Shown here: piece after piece, positions 36,297-45,326 of the stretch
How the letters are laid out: every line of letters starts with the position of its first letter
Position numbering within the stretch: position 1 is the stretch's first letter
From: Hymenobacter rigui
GTDB lineage: Bacteria > Bacteroidota > Bacteroidia > Cytophagales > Hymenobacteraceae
Assembly: GCF_003944715.1 (NCBI RefSeq)
Contig: NZ_RWIT01000001.1
Span: forward strand, 62,001 to 126,000
DNA: 64,000 bases
Direction: 5' to 3'
Translations under genes and position numbers: made by a program
The notes under the pieces: model-generated
Database searches by the model: none
Told to the model about the DNA's origin: nothing
What the model saw: the letters and a program-made list of their open reading frames with translations, nothing else

Positions 36297-38300
36297 ATGA
36301 AAGCCTGGCTCTTCCCGACGTTTGTTTCCGTAGTTCTTTCCCTCACCACCTGCCGTACTGCGAAGGTGGGAGAGGGCTACGACGCCTACCCCACCTACGA
36401 AGGTCCCGACCTCGGCCTGACGTTCCAGCAGGGCCAGGCCCGCCTGCGGGTGTGGGCGCCTACGGCCGAGAAGCTCCAGCTAAAACTGTACGCCAAAGGT
36501 ACCGGCGGCAGCCCGGCGGCGGAGTACGCCATGCAGAAATCCGTGGGCGGAACCTGGGTGTACACGTTGCCCGACCAGCCGGCCGGCCGGTTTTACGTGG
36601 TGCAGGCCACCATCAAAGGCCAGACGATGGCCGAAGTGCCCGACCCCTACGTGCACGCCGTGGGCCTGAACGGGCAGCGCGGGGCTCTGCTCGACCCCGC
36701 CACAGCCAGCCCGGCCGGCTGGGAAGAGGACGCACGGCCCGAGCTAAAGCAGCCTACCGACGTGGTTATCGGGGAGCTGCACGTGCGCGACCTGTCCATG
36801 CACCCGCAGTCGGGCGTGCAGCAGAAGGGCAAGTACCTGGGCCTTACGGAAGCCGGCACGCGCGGGCCCGGCGGCGTCAAAACCGGCCTCGACCACCTCG
36901 CGGAGCTGGGTATCACCCATCTGCACCTGCTACCCACCAACGACTTCTCCTCGGTGGATGAAAGCCGGCTGGCCGATAATCAGTACAACTGGGGTTACGA
37001 CCCGCTGCACTACTCCGCCCCCGAAGGCTCCTCCGCCACCGACCCCGCCGACCCCGCCAGTCGCATTCGGGAGCTGAAGCAGGTGGTGCAAACCCTGCAT
37101 CGCCGGGGCCTGCGGCTGGTGCTGGATGTGGTGTACAACCATACCACGGCCGTTGGGCGCACCTCCTTCGAGCAGCTGGTGCCCGGCTACTACTACCGCC
37201 ACCGCCCCGATGGCACCCTGTCCGACGCGGCGGCCTGCGGCAACGAAATTGCCTCCGAGCGGCCCATGGTGCGCAAGCTCATCGTGGAATCGGTGGCGTA
37301 CTGGGCCCGGGAGTTTCACGCCGATGGGTTCCGGTTTGATTTGATGGGCGTGCTGGATCTGCGCACCATGCGGGCCGTGCGCGTGGCCCTGGACCAGCAG
37401 GACCACAGCATTTTTGTGTACGGGGAAGGCTGGACCGCCGGCAGCAGCCCGTTGCCCGAGGCTGAGCGGGCCCTGAAAGCCAACGTGCTGAAACTGGACC
37501 GCGTGGCCGCTTTTTCGGATGAGCTGCGCGACGGAGTGAAGGGCCACTTTGCCCGGCAGACGGAGCCGGGGTTTGCCAGCGGCCGGCCGGGGCTGGAGGA
37601 AAGCGTGAAGTTCGGCATTGTGGCCGCCACCCAGCACCCGCAGCTGGATTACACCAAAGTAAACTACTCCAAAGCGCCCTGGGCAGCCTCCCCCGCTCAA
37701 ACCATCAACTACGTGGCCTGCCACGATGATATGGTACTCTGGGACAAGCTGGCCGCCTCCAACCCCGGCGCATCGGAGGAGGAGCGGCTGCGGATGGATT
37801 TGCTCAGCAATACCATCGTCTTCACCTCCCAGGGCGTACCCTTCCTGCCCATCGGCGACGAGTTTCTGCGTACCAAGTTCGGCTCACACAATTCCTACAA
37901 CCAGCCCGACAGCATCAACCAGATTGACTGGAACCGGAAGGTGCAGTACGGCCGTGTATTTGCGTTCTACCGCCAGCTCATTGCCTTGCGAAAAGCGCAC
38001 CCCGCCTTCCGGCTGCCCACCCAGGAGCTGATTCAGCAGCATTTGGAGTTTCTGCCCAACCTGCCCGCTACCACCATCGGCTACCGCCTGAAAAACCACG
38101 CCGGCGGCGACGAGTGGAACACCATTGTGGTCCTGTTCAACGGCAACCGCCAGCCGGCCCGCCTGCCTGTACCGGCCGGCCGGTACACGGTGGTGTTGAG
38201 CGGCTCCGAAATCAACCAGAAAGGTCTCCGTCCGCTGGACGTAGCCGCTGAGGCTACCGTGGAAGTGCCCGCTTCGTCGACACTTATTCTGGTGCAGTAG
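36297..38300 (+). CDS. Type I pullulanase (GH13)
   Basis: A 667-residue debranching enzyme for alpha-1,6 links in branched glucans. The N-terminus is hydrophobic with a possible lipobox (VLSLTTC). A CBM48-like beta domain (LRVWAPTAEKLQLKLY) comes first. The type I signature YNWGYDP is at ~235, followed by DVVYNHT (region I), GFRFDLMG (II, nucleophile), VYGEGW (III, acid/base) and NYVACHDDMVLWDK (IV). The ATG at 36297 starts the signal. It acts with the amylase at 14-16 kb on starch or glycogen. A dispersed hairpin follows. Confidence 0.92.
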   Translation: MKAWLFPTFVSVVLSLTTCRTAKVGEGYDAYPTYEGPDLGLTFQQGQARLRVWAPTAEKLQLKLYAKGTGGSPAAEYAMQKSVGGTWVYTLPDQPAGRFYVVQATIKGQTMAEVPDPYVHAVGLNGQRGALLDPATASPAGWEEDARPELKQPTDVVIGELHVRDLSMHPQSGVQQKGKYLGLTEAGTRGPGGVKTGLDHLAELGITHLHLLPTNDFSSVDESRLADNQYNWGYDPLHYSAPEGSSATDPADPASRIRELKQVVQTLHRRGLRLVLDVVYNHTTAVGRTSFEQLVPGYYYRHRPDGTLSDAAACGNEIASERPMVRKLIVESVAYWAREFHADGFRFDLMGVLDLRTMRAVRVALDQQDHSIFVYGEGWTAGSSPLPEAERALKANVLKLDRVAAFSDELRDGVKGHFARQTEPGFASGRPGLEESVKFGIVAATQHPQLDYTKVNYSKAPWAASPAQTINYVACHDDMVLWDKLAASNPGASEEERLRMDLLSNTIVFTSQGVPFLPIGDEFLRTKFGSHNSYNQPDSINQIDWNRKVQYGRVFAFYRQLIALRKAHPAFRLPTQELIQQHLEFLPNLPATTIGYRLKNHAGGDEWNTIVVLFNGNRQPARLPVPAGRYTVVLSGSEINQKGLRPLDVAAEATVEVPASSTLILVQ

Positions 38301-38313
38301 CAGGAAGTGAGTG

Positions 38314-38410
38314 ACCTGTCATCCTGATCAAAAGCGAAGGACCTTAGTATGTTGAAACGACAGACGTAACAACGTACTAAGGTCCTTCGCTTTTACTCAG
38401 GATGACAGGT
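38314..38410. repeat. Inverted repeat related in style to type A (CCTGTCATCCTGA)
   Basis: The arms 38314-38349 and 38375-38410 are complementary over 36 bases with two mismatches (ACCTGTCATCCTGATCAAAA; right side CTTTTACTCAGGATGACAGG). Arm content (GTCATCCTGA, GCGAAGGACCTT) differs from other type A copies, but the design matches. It starts 14 bases after the pullulanase stop. Fragments of word F (TTCACCTTCACAAATTCACC) follow. Confidence 0.8.
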
Positions 38411-38446
38411 GATCAGCTCAGCAATTCACCTTCACAAATTCACCGC

Positions 38447-40789
38447 TTAATCCAACGACCGGTCCCGGAACAGCACGAAACCGATGTGGGCGAATACGCC
38501 GAATTGATGGTCCTTCTCATCGTAGTGGATGAACTGCAGAGCGGCCGGCCCGACGGGTGTCTGGTACTGGAAACCCGTCATCAGGGTGAGGTAAGGACGG
38601 GTAATCAGGTTGCCGCGTTTGGCCAGTAGCGGGTTGTCTTCACGCCGCTCCCAGGGCCGCACCAGCGTGTGCACGTAGCCCTCAGTACGCCACTCCAATG
38701 AACCCACCACGGCTTTCACGTAGCGCAGACCGGCGGCGGCATAGGCTGTGCCCCGGTAGCGGTCCAGGAAAATGGTGCGCGAATCAGGCAGCGGCAGGAA
38801 GGTGGAGGAGTTGGTGAGCGAGGAGCGGTACGTGGAGAAGCTGCCCTGCGTGCTGGCTACCAGGTCCACCATAAAGCCCCAGGCGTTGGTGCGCGCGCCC
38901 ACCGTATCCACTTTATTCAGGTTAAAGTATTGTTCTGTGAATAGGTTGGCTTTCAGCCACTGGTGGTTGCGGCTGCGCGCCGTTAAGTCGTTGGCCGTGG
39001 AACCGGGCTCGTACTTTTCACGGCCCGTTACGGCCCGGAAGCTCAGCTCAACGCGGCGGCCGGCCGTGGGGTATTGGCGGCGGTTGAGGGAGTTACGCTC
39101 GAACCGTACGGAGGCCGTGGCCCCTTGAAAGCGACTCAGGTCCAGCTTGTCATCGGAGTTGATCTGGTCGGTGTTGGCGAAGTTATCCCGGTTGGTGAAC
39201 AGGCCCCCGCTCAGCACGTAGCGGCTGCGGTAGTTGGGGCTGATGCCCACCTGCAGAAACGTCTTCAGGTCGCGCTGCTGAATCTGGATGTTCTGGGCGG
39301 CTTTGCCCGTACCCAGCAGCCCGCCGGTATCCTGGTAGTTGAAGTTGTTGAAGAGGATGGTCGGCTCGAAATACACCGGCACGTTGCCCGGAATGCTGAT
39401 CCGGAAGGAGCCCCGCGCCCCGTTGTAAAACCGCCCGATGGTGGCATCGGCCTTGATGGTGTACAGGTAGCGGTTGAGGTAACGGTAGCTGGCCCCCAGG
39501 TAAAAGTTGCTCATGGAGCGGGTGGTCAGCAGTACGCCCAGGTCGGTGGAGAGGTTGGAGTTCTGACGGGCATCCACGTTCAGGGTGTAGCCCTGCTTCT
39601 CCCGGTCGTAGCGGATGCGGGGGTACACGTTGTTGAAGAAGTCGTTGTTCACCAGGCGGTAGTAGCCTTCTTCAATATCGGCCGGAGAGTAAGTAGAGCC
39701 GGTGCGCTGAAAAAAGCGCCGCACAAACGTCTGCTGCACCTCTGGAATGCCCTGCACGTTCACCTGCTTAAACTCCGGGCGTGGGGCCCGATCCTGGAAA
39801 GCCCGGCGGCGGGCCTGCAAAGCCAGCGTATCCTCGCGCCGGGCAATGCGCTGCTGAATCAGGGGCAGCTTCTCCATGGCCGCCTGGGTGCCCAGCGTCA
39901 CCAGCTGCTTCACCTTGTTGAAGTCAGCCGCTGTAATATCGCCCAGCTTGGGCTGAATGAAGATGCCGTTGCGGCCCACGGAAGTGGTATCGGCCACGTT
40001 GGAGCCCAGAAATAGCAGCGTGCTGGTCAGCAGGGCATCGTCCCGCTCCTTGGGGTATTTGTTGAAGGCCACATCGCCCACGTTCACCCCAATAATCACG
40101 TCGGGCTTGAACTCCTGCCGCATCACGCCGGTAGGGAAATTGTCGACCACCGCCCCGTCGAACAGGTAGCGGCCATCGGCCTGGCGGATGGGGCGGAAGG
40201 CCAGCGGGAAAGCCATGGAGTTGCGCACGGCATCGGAAAGGGAGCCACTGCGTTGCACCACCTTCTCGCGGGTGAATACTTCCGAGGCCACAGCCCGGTA
40301 GGGCACCAGCAGGTTATCGAAGTTGTAGTTGGCAATGGCACCGGCCGGAGCCAGCATGGTAGCCAGCACGTAGTTCAGCGTCACGTCGTCCACCAGCTTG
40401 GGCGTTACGCGCACTTTCAGGGTCGAGTCGAGGGCCAGGCGCAGGTGCAGGGCCGCCGGGCTGGGGTCGGTATCGTAGTAGTTGAACACCTTGCCCTCTA
40501 GGGGCCGCCCCGATACCCAGGTCTGGAAAGCGGGGTCCATAATAATCTCCTCAATTTCCCGGGGCGAGTAGCCGGCCGCGTACATGCCGCCCACAATGGC
40601 ACCCATGCTGGTGCCCACAATGTAGTCGATGGGAATCCGGTTTTCTTCCAGCACCTTCAGCACGCCCACGTGGGCCAGGCCTTTGGCACCGCCTCCGCTG
40701 AGTACCAGGCCTACTTTTTGGGCCTGGGCAGTAAAGGAAGCAAGTAGCCACGCGCAGAGAAAAACGGCAACGCAAGTAGAGTTACGCAT
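38447..40789 (-). CDS. Patatin-like phospholipase with C-terminal outer-membrane barrel
   Basis: A 780-residue protein with signal peptide (LLASFTAQAQ). Residues ~25-230 are patatin: oxyanion GGGAKG, nucleophile GTSMG and Asp in LFDGAVVDN. A POTRA-like segment follows (FKQVNVQGIPEVQQTFVRRF). The last ~400 residues are a BamA/TamA-type barrel (NTSDLxVLL repeats, terminal HIGFVLFRDRSLD). The layout is like type Vd secreted patatins (PlpD, FplA), so the lipase may reach the cell surface. It follows a histidine kinase gene, 90 bases apart. Confidence 0.88.
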   Translation of the reverse strand: MRNSTCVAVFLCAWLLASFTAQAQKVGLVLSGGGAKGLAHVGVLKVLEENRIPIDYIVGTSMGAIVGGMYAAGYSPREIEEIIMDPAFQTWVSGRPLEGKVFNYYDTDPSPAALHLRLALDSTLKVRVTPKLVDDVTLNYVLATMLAPAGAIANYNFDNLLVPYRAVASEVFTREKVVQRSGSLSDAVRNSMAFPLAFRPIRQADGRYLFDGAVVDNFPTGVMRQEFKPDVIIGVNVGDVAFNKYPKERDDALLTSTLLFLGSNVADTTSVGRNGIFIQPKLGDITAADFNKVKQLVTLGTQAAMEKLPLIQQRIARREDTLALQARRRAFQDRAPRPEFKQVNVQGIPEVQQTFVRRFFQRTGSTYSPADIEEGYYRLVNNDFFNNVYPRIRYDREKQGYTLNVDARQNSNLSTDLGVLLTTRSMSNFYLGASYRYLNRYLYTIKADATIGRFYNGARGSFRISIPGNVPVYFEPTILFNNFNYQDTGGLLGTGKAAQNIQIQQRDLKTFLQVGISPNYRSRYVLSGGLFTNRDNFANTDQINSDDKLDLSRFQGATASVRFERNSLNRRQYPTAGRRVELSFRAVTGREKYEPGSTANDLTARSRNHQWLKANLFTEQYFNLNKVDTVGARTNAWGFMVDLVASTQGSFSTYRSSLTNSSTFLPLPDSRTIFLDRYRGTAYAAAGLRYVKAVVGSLEWRTEGYVHTLVRPWERREDNPLLAKRGNLITRPYLTLMTGFQYQTPVGPAALQFIHYDEKDHQFGVFAHIGFVLFRDRSLD

Positions 40790-40879
40790 AGAAGCAGGAG
40801 GGAGTATAGCGGGGAAATGTCCCGAGGGAGGGGCGCGTTTCCTACGCATATAGCGCAGCGGAGTTGTCGGGTTTTCGAC

Positions 40880-42211
40880 CTAGTGGCTTCTCGACCCATC
40901 CAACGGGGGCATCTGCCCCGCGAGTAGGGTAAGCTCCACGGTAAACTCCTGTTCCTGCTGGTGGAATTGCAGCCTGGCGCCGTGCAGCTCCGCAATGCGG
41001 CCACTAAGCCATAGTCCCAGCCCCGCCCCGTCGCTGAGCACCTCGGCGCGGTAGTAAGGAGCCGTCAGATGGTCGAGGTCCGGCAGCGGATTCAGTAGCG
41101 GATTTCGGATGGTGAGCACATACGCGCCGGGTGCCTGAGACAGCGAGGCATGCACGGCGGCTCCGGCCGGGGCATGCCGCAGCGCATTTTCCAGCAGGTT
41201 CAGCACCACCGTCAGTAGCTTGTCCGCATCAGCCGAAACGGTGTAGCTGGGCGCGGCTTCATCAATGAGCAGGTGTAGCGGCCTGCGGGCCGCGCGGAAG
41301 CGGGGCAGCAGTCGGTCGGAGGCCAGCAGCAGCAGCTCATCCAGCGCCACCGGGGCCAGATGCAGCGGCAGCGCCTGAGCCTGCAGGCGGCTCACCAGCA
41401 GAAAATCATCCACCAGCCGGCTCAGGCGGCGCAGCTCCTCCAGGTGGCCCTGCAGCTCCTGGGCCAGCGGTGCTGCTACATCCGGGCGGGCCAGGGCCAC
41501 GCTCAGACCGGTACGCATGGTGGCCAGCGGGGTGCGCAGCTCGTGGGCGGCGGCGGCCAGAAAGTTGTCCTGCAGCTGTCCGCCTTCCCGCAGCCGGTGC
41601 AGCATCTGGTTAAGGGTGCGCGCCAGTTCCTGCACTTCGTCGCCGGTGTCAGGCTCCGGCAGCAGCGCAATACCCGGAGCCGATTGAATCTGGCGGGCCT
41701 GAGCCGTAATGCGCCGCAACGGCCGCAACGCCAGCCTGCTCACGGCTCCCGCCAGCAATGCGGCCAGCACCAGACTGCCGCCGGCCGCTACCGCCAGCCC
41801 TTGCCAAACCTGCTGTAGCTGTCGGCGCAGAGGCGCAGCCGGGTGGGCCAGCCATACTTCCACCGCGTCGGCTGGGAGCAGGTTAGCGGCTTTGCTGGCC
41901 CGGGCCACGCGCCAGCCGGCCGCACCGGTGCCTGGCCACCGGGCCGAGCGAAATAGTTCCTGGGGAGCATAGCCGGGTGCGCGGTACACCACCCGCAGCT
42001 GCTCGCCGGTCTGGTCGGGCAGCGGAATAGTGGGCGTGCCGGGGCCGGCCTCCGTACGCAGCAGCAGCAGCTCGGCCCGGCTTTGCAGGCGGGCGTCATC
42101 GGCGCGGGTGAGCAACCGGCGCAGCTGCCGGTACTGGTAGCCGCCGGCCAGCAGCGTAGTCAGCAGCACCACGGCTCCGAAAGCCAGCAGCAAATGCGCG
42201 CGTAGGGACAT
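40880..42211 (-). CDS. HAMP-containing sensor histidine kinase
   Basis: A 443-residue kinase with two membrane segments (LLAFGAVVLLTTLLAGGYQY; LAVAAGGSLVLAALLAGAV) around a ~120-residue periplasmic sensor. HAMP follows (LRPLRRITAQARQIQS). HisKA carries the phospho-acceptor His in AAAHELRTPLATMR, and the ATPase has NLLENALRHAP and GAGLGLWLSG. The stimulus is unknown; it resembles CusS/QseC kinases. It follows the response regulator by 39 bases and is likely co-transcribed. Confidence 0.9.
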   Translation of the reverse strand: MSLRAHLLLAFGAVVLLTTLLAGGYQYRQLRRLLTRADDARLQSRAELLLLRTEAGPGTPTIPLPDQTGEQLRVVYRAPGYAPQELFRSARWPGTGAAGWRVARASKAANLLPADAVEVWLAHPAAPLRRQLQQVWQGLAVAAGGSLVLAALLAGAVSRLALRPLRRITAQARQIQSAPGIALLPEPDTGDEVQELARTLNQMLHRLREGGQLQDNFLAAAAHELRTPLATMRTGLSVALARPDVAAPLAQELQGHLEELRRLSRLVDDFLLVSRLQAQALPLHLAPVALDELLLLASDRLLPRFRAARRPLHLLIDEAAPSYTVSADADKLLTVVLNLLENALRHAPAGAAVHASLSQAPGAYVLTIRNPLLNPLPDLDHLTAPYYRAEVLSDGAGLGLWLSGRIAELHGARLQFHQQEQEFTVELTLLAGQMPPLDGSRSH

Positions 42212-42250
42212 AGCAGAGGAATGGGGACGTAAACGTAAGCCGGCAGCTTA

Positions 42251-42934
42251 TCAACCTCGCAGCCGGTAGCCGTGGCCGATGACGGTTTCCAGCAGGGGCG
42301 GCTGGTCGGGAAAGGCGCGGTCCAGCTTGCGGCGCAGTTGGGAAATATGCACTTCAATTACGTTGGAGCCCATGTCGTACTCTACTTCCCACACTTTTTC
42401 AGCAATGCGGGTTTTGGGTACCACCCGGCCCGCGTGGCGCAGCAGCAGTTCCAGCAAGGCAAACTCGCGGTTGGTCAGGCTGATGGGGATACCTGCGCGC
42501 GTTACGGCCCGGTGCAGCGGGTCCAGCTCCAGGTCCAGCAGCCGGAGCGGAGCGGCCCCCGCAGGTGCTGCCCGTACCCGCTCCAGGGCCCGCAGGCGGG
42601 CCAGCAGCTCATCCAGCTCAAACGGCTTGCGCAAATAATCCTGGGCACCGGCATCCAGTCCGCTGATTACGTGGCGGGTATCCGACAACGCACTCAGAAT
42701 GATGACCGGTACCTGCGGCTCTGCCCCGAACTGCCGGAGGTTGCGGAGCACATCAAGGCCATTCTGCCCGGGCAGCATCATATCCAGCAGCACCACATCG
42801 TGCGCCGCCAGGGCCGCCAGCTCCAGGCCGGTCGGGCCGTCGGCGGCTACATCTACCACGTGGCCGTGCTGCACCAGGCCCTGGCGGATAAACTCGGCCA
42901 GCCGGCTTTCATCTTCAATCAGCAGAACGCGCAT
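42251..42934 (-). CDS. OmpR/PhoB-family response regulator
   Basis: A 227-residue DNA-binding regulator. The receiver domain has the phospho-acceptor Asp in VVLLDMMLPGQNGLDV and Lys in DYLRKPFEL. The winged-helix effector (TNREFALLELLLRHAGRVV, EVHISQLRRKLD) completes the family length. It pairs with the HAMP kinase downstream. A terminator separates it from the 291-residue protein upstream, which may be a target. Confidence 0.93.
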   Translation of the reverse strand: MRVLLIEDESRLAEFIRQGLVQHGHVVDVAADGPTGLELAALAAHDVVLLDMMLPGQNGLDVLRNLRQFGAEPQVPVIILSALSDTRHVISGLDAGAQDYLRKPFELDELLARLRALERVRAAPAGAAPLRLLDLELDPLHRAVTRAGIPISLTNREFALLELLLRHAGRVVPKTRIAEKVWEVEYDMGSNVIEVHISQLRRKLDRAFPDQPPLLETVIGHGYRLRG

Positions 42935-43018
42935 ACAAAAGAGCAGGAATAGAGAGCCACATTTCCTGTGGGTGTACTGGGGCCGGCGACGAATGGTTGG
43001 TGCGAAGGGGGGAGCAGC

Positions 43019-43061
43019 AAAAGACCGTCATGTTGCCATAAGAGCAGCATGACGGTCTTTC
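43019..43061 (-). terminator. Intrinsic terminator after the 291-residue gene
   Basis: AAAGACCGTCATG (43021-43033) and CATGACGGTCTTT (43049-43061) form a perfect 13-bp stem; on the minus strand five T residues follow. It lies 17 bases past the stop codon. Confidence 0.82.
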
Positions 43062-43077
43062 GGAAGGCCCACAGCGG

Positions 43078-43953
43078 CTAGTTTACCAGGAAACGAGTGC
43101 CGTTGATGGTGAGGGTTTGGGTGCGGAGGCGGCGCAGGGCATCGGCTGCTACCACGCCCTCCGCCTGGGGCATGGACAGGGCCGTAGCCTGAATGCTGGC
43201 CCCTACCTTCAGCTTGTCGGCCAGCTGCTCGCCTACGTGGGGCGGCACCAGCAGCAGTGTATTGTCTGATAACACCATGCCCCGGAGCTGGCCGCGCGCA
43301 TCGGTCCGCAGCTGCGTGATGGTGCCGCTTACGGTAGTGGCCGTGGCCGCGGCAGCCGTGGCTTCCGGCCGAACCGGCGGCGTCAGCTGCAATGCAGCGG
43401 CTCCTTCGCCCACGCTCACCAGCTCTAGGCGCGGTGCGGAGGCTGAGGCAGTGGCCGAAGCGGATGCGGGCGGCGGGAAACCCGGACCAGCCACGGCTTC
43501 AAACTTCACCGTCTGGCCTGGTTTGGTGGCGGCCATCAGGGCTTTGGCCATGTGCGGTGGGAAGTGAACCTGGGTAGCAGTGCCATTGATGTTGGTCAGG
43601 AACCCATCGTACAGGCCCTCCGGATTGGTGGCGTAGCTGGTGAGCGTTCCGGAATAGGTTTTCACCTCGCGCAGTGCCTGCGGCCGCCCCAGAGGGCCAC
43701 CGGGGCGGTGTGGCCCCCGGCCGGCATGCGGGCCGCCAGGGCCACCGGGGCCTTCCGGACCGGCGGGTGCTCCGGGCAGAGGGAGGGGCGCGCCATCGGG
43801 TACCGGAGCAGCGGCACCAGTGGCCGAAGCCGCCCGCTTGGTTTTTACTTTGGTTTTAGTGGCTTTGTCGGGGTTGGTGGTTTGCTGGGCGTGAGCCGTG
43901 TGGAGCATAGCGGCCAGCAGCAACAGCGGCAGAAGTTTATGAGCAGTGTGCAT
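43078..43953 (-). CDS. Secreted protein with two OB-like repeats and Gly/Pro-rich linker
   Basis: A 291-residue protein with signal peptide (LHTAHAQ). Residues ~45-95 form a Pro/Gly/Ala-rich linker (PDGAPLPLPGAPAGPEGPGG). Two similar beta-rich units follow: SGTLTSYATNPEGLYDGFLT...PPHMAKAL...KPGQTVKFEA and SGTITQLRTDARGQLRGMVL...PPHVGEQL...KVGASIQATA. They look like duplicated OB-type domains related to DUF5666; this is inference. An Ala/Ser/Thr run separates them. It is transcribed just upstream of a two-component pair. Confidence 0.72.
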   Translation of the reverse strand: MHTAHKLLPLLLLAAMLHTAHAQQTTNPDKATKTKVKTKRAASATGAAAPVPDGAPLPLPGAPAGPEGPGGPGGPHAGRGPHRPGGPLGRPQALREVKTYSGTLTSYATNPEGLYDGFLTNINGTATQVHFPPHMAKALMAATKPGQTVKFEAVAGPGFPPPASASATASASAPRLELVSVGEGAAALQLTPPVRPEATAAAATATTVSGTITQLRTDARGQLRGMVLSDNTLLLVPPHVGEQLADKLKVGASIQATALSMPQAEGVVAADALRRLRTQTLTINGTRFLVN

Positions 43954-44099
43954 CGGAGAAAAGCGGTAAGCCGTGGGCTCGTTCCCAGCGGACGATACAA
44001 AGGTTTGGAGCCCAGGTAAAGTCGGCCTGAAGCTGACATTAATTTTTCTTCAGCTTCGTATTAAGAGCGAGCTTGAGGATTTACGAAGTCGCCTTTCCC

Positions 44100-44193
44100 G
44101 TCGTACTGAGCCCTGCGATGCATCTCCACCGCTTCGTCAGGACGTTTTTCAACGAAGCGGTAGAGATGCTTCGCGGGGCTCAGCATGACGTTC
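44100..44193. repeat. Type A inverted repeat, diverged copy 4
   Basis: The left arm TCGTACTGAGCCCTGCGATG continues CATCTCCACCGCTTCGT. The right arm ACGAAGCGGTAGAGATGCTT continues CGCGGGGCTCAGCATGACG. The outer part is diverged but both halves keep the CTGAGC and GCATCTC words. It occupies the centre of the 323-base spacer 43954-44276. That spacer also has a small inverted pair GAAGCTGA/TCTTCAGCTTC near 44030. Confidence 0.78.
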
Positions 44194-44276
44194 TATTTTA
44201 AATTCCCCAACACGCTCTAAGAGCTGCAAAAGAAGGTGAAAAGAGCGTCTTCAGCCTCGCTCCGCGCCGGCTTCCG

Positions 44277-45251
44277 TTACTCTTCGTGGCCGGCTACCAC
44301 TTTCACGGGGGCCTGCTCGGCTTGTTTGGCCTCCAGGGCCAGGCGTTGCTGCTCTTTCTCCGAAGGGGTGCGCGGTAGCATGTCCAGGTCGGGCTGGCCG
44401 GCATCTACCCAGGCCGTGTACCAGAACGCGCCCACCAGCCGCAGAGCCAGCCGCATCTGCCGTTCTACCTGCCCGTTCAGGCGCTGGTGGTACTCGCGGG
44501 CGAAGTCGCGAGAGTAGGTGCGCACCGTGAGGTTGCCGCGCTGCTCAAAGCCGTATTTGCGGTCCGCGGGTATCTTCTGGCTCAACTCCCGCTCAAACCG
44601 CAGCACCGAGTCCACGGCCGCATTGGAGCGCGCCACTGTGGCCCAGATAACATCCGTGGGCTTATCCAGGTACGGAGCCGGACCGGTAAAGAAGTCGTAG
44701 CCATTGCTCAGCAGCTCCGGCAGGCGGCTTTCCCAGAGGCCGTGAATACCGCGCTGCCCGGTCAGCTGCCCGTTGTAGTTGTGGGTAGTGTGCAGGGGCA
44801 CGCAGGCATCGGCCACGTAATGGCCCATATCGGCGGAAAGGTGCAGAATCCGGTCGGCATCGTGGGCCTGGAAAGCGGCCGTGAGCTGGCCCTTCATGCG
44901 CGCCACCTGCCAGGGCACAATGCCGTGCCGCAGCAACGAATCCTCACCCAGCAGGGCCACGGCATCGGCGTAGGAGCGGGGCAGTTTGGTCAGGGCCGAG
45001 TCGCCGTACACGTCCACGTCCAGGAAATGGCGGGGCGCCTCACCGGGTACCACGGTGCGGCGCGAGTCGGGCCGGGTGGCGTTGTCGGTGAGGTAGTCAA
45101 TGTTGGCCTTGTAGAAGCGAATCATTTCGGGCGGCAGCGTGTACACCGCCAGCCGGTTGATGAGCCGGTGTCCGAAAAAGCCCCAGGCCTGGGCTGAGGA
45201 GGCAAGCAGCAGCAGGAAACCAAATAGTGGTAAAATACGAGGCATAGACAT
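44277..45251 (-). CDS. S1/P1 nuclease or zinc-dependent phospholipase C family protein
   Basis: A 324-residue secreted protein. After the signal peptide (LLLASSAQA) the mature chain starts WGFFGH, as in S1/P1 nucleases where the N-terminal Trp and His bind zinc. Further ligands lie in HFLDVDVYG and HLSADMGHYVADACVPLHTT, then HNYNGQLTGQRGIHGLWES. The Lys/Glu-rich tail is unusual. It should hydrolyse phosphodiester bonds outside the cytoplasm, in nucleic acids or phospholipids. The ATG at 45245 (two codons in) is an equal alternative. It follows a LytTR regulator by 75 bases. Confidence 0.82.
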   Translation of the reverse strand: MSMPRILPLFGFLLLLASSAQAWGFFGHRLINRLAVYTLPPEMIRFYKANIDYLTDNATRPDSRRTVVPGEAPRHFLDVDVYGDSALTKLPRSYADAVALLGEDSLLRHGIVPWQVARMKGQLTAAFQAHDADRILHLSADMGHYVADACVPLHTTHNYNGQLTGQRGIHGLWESRLPELLSNGYDFFTGPAPYLDKPTDVIWATVARSNAAVDSVLRFERELSQKIPADRKYGFEQRGNLTVRTYSRDFAREYHQRLNGQVERQMRLALRLVGAFWYTAWVDAGQPDLDMLPRTPSEKEQQRLALEAKQAEQAPVKVVAGHEE

Positions 45252-45326
45252 CTGGAATACATTGGGATAGAACGAGGAAGATACACGGAGTTCCTGAACC
45301 CGCCAACTACTGGCCTCTGCCCGGCG

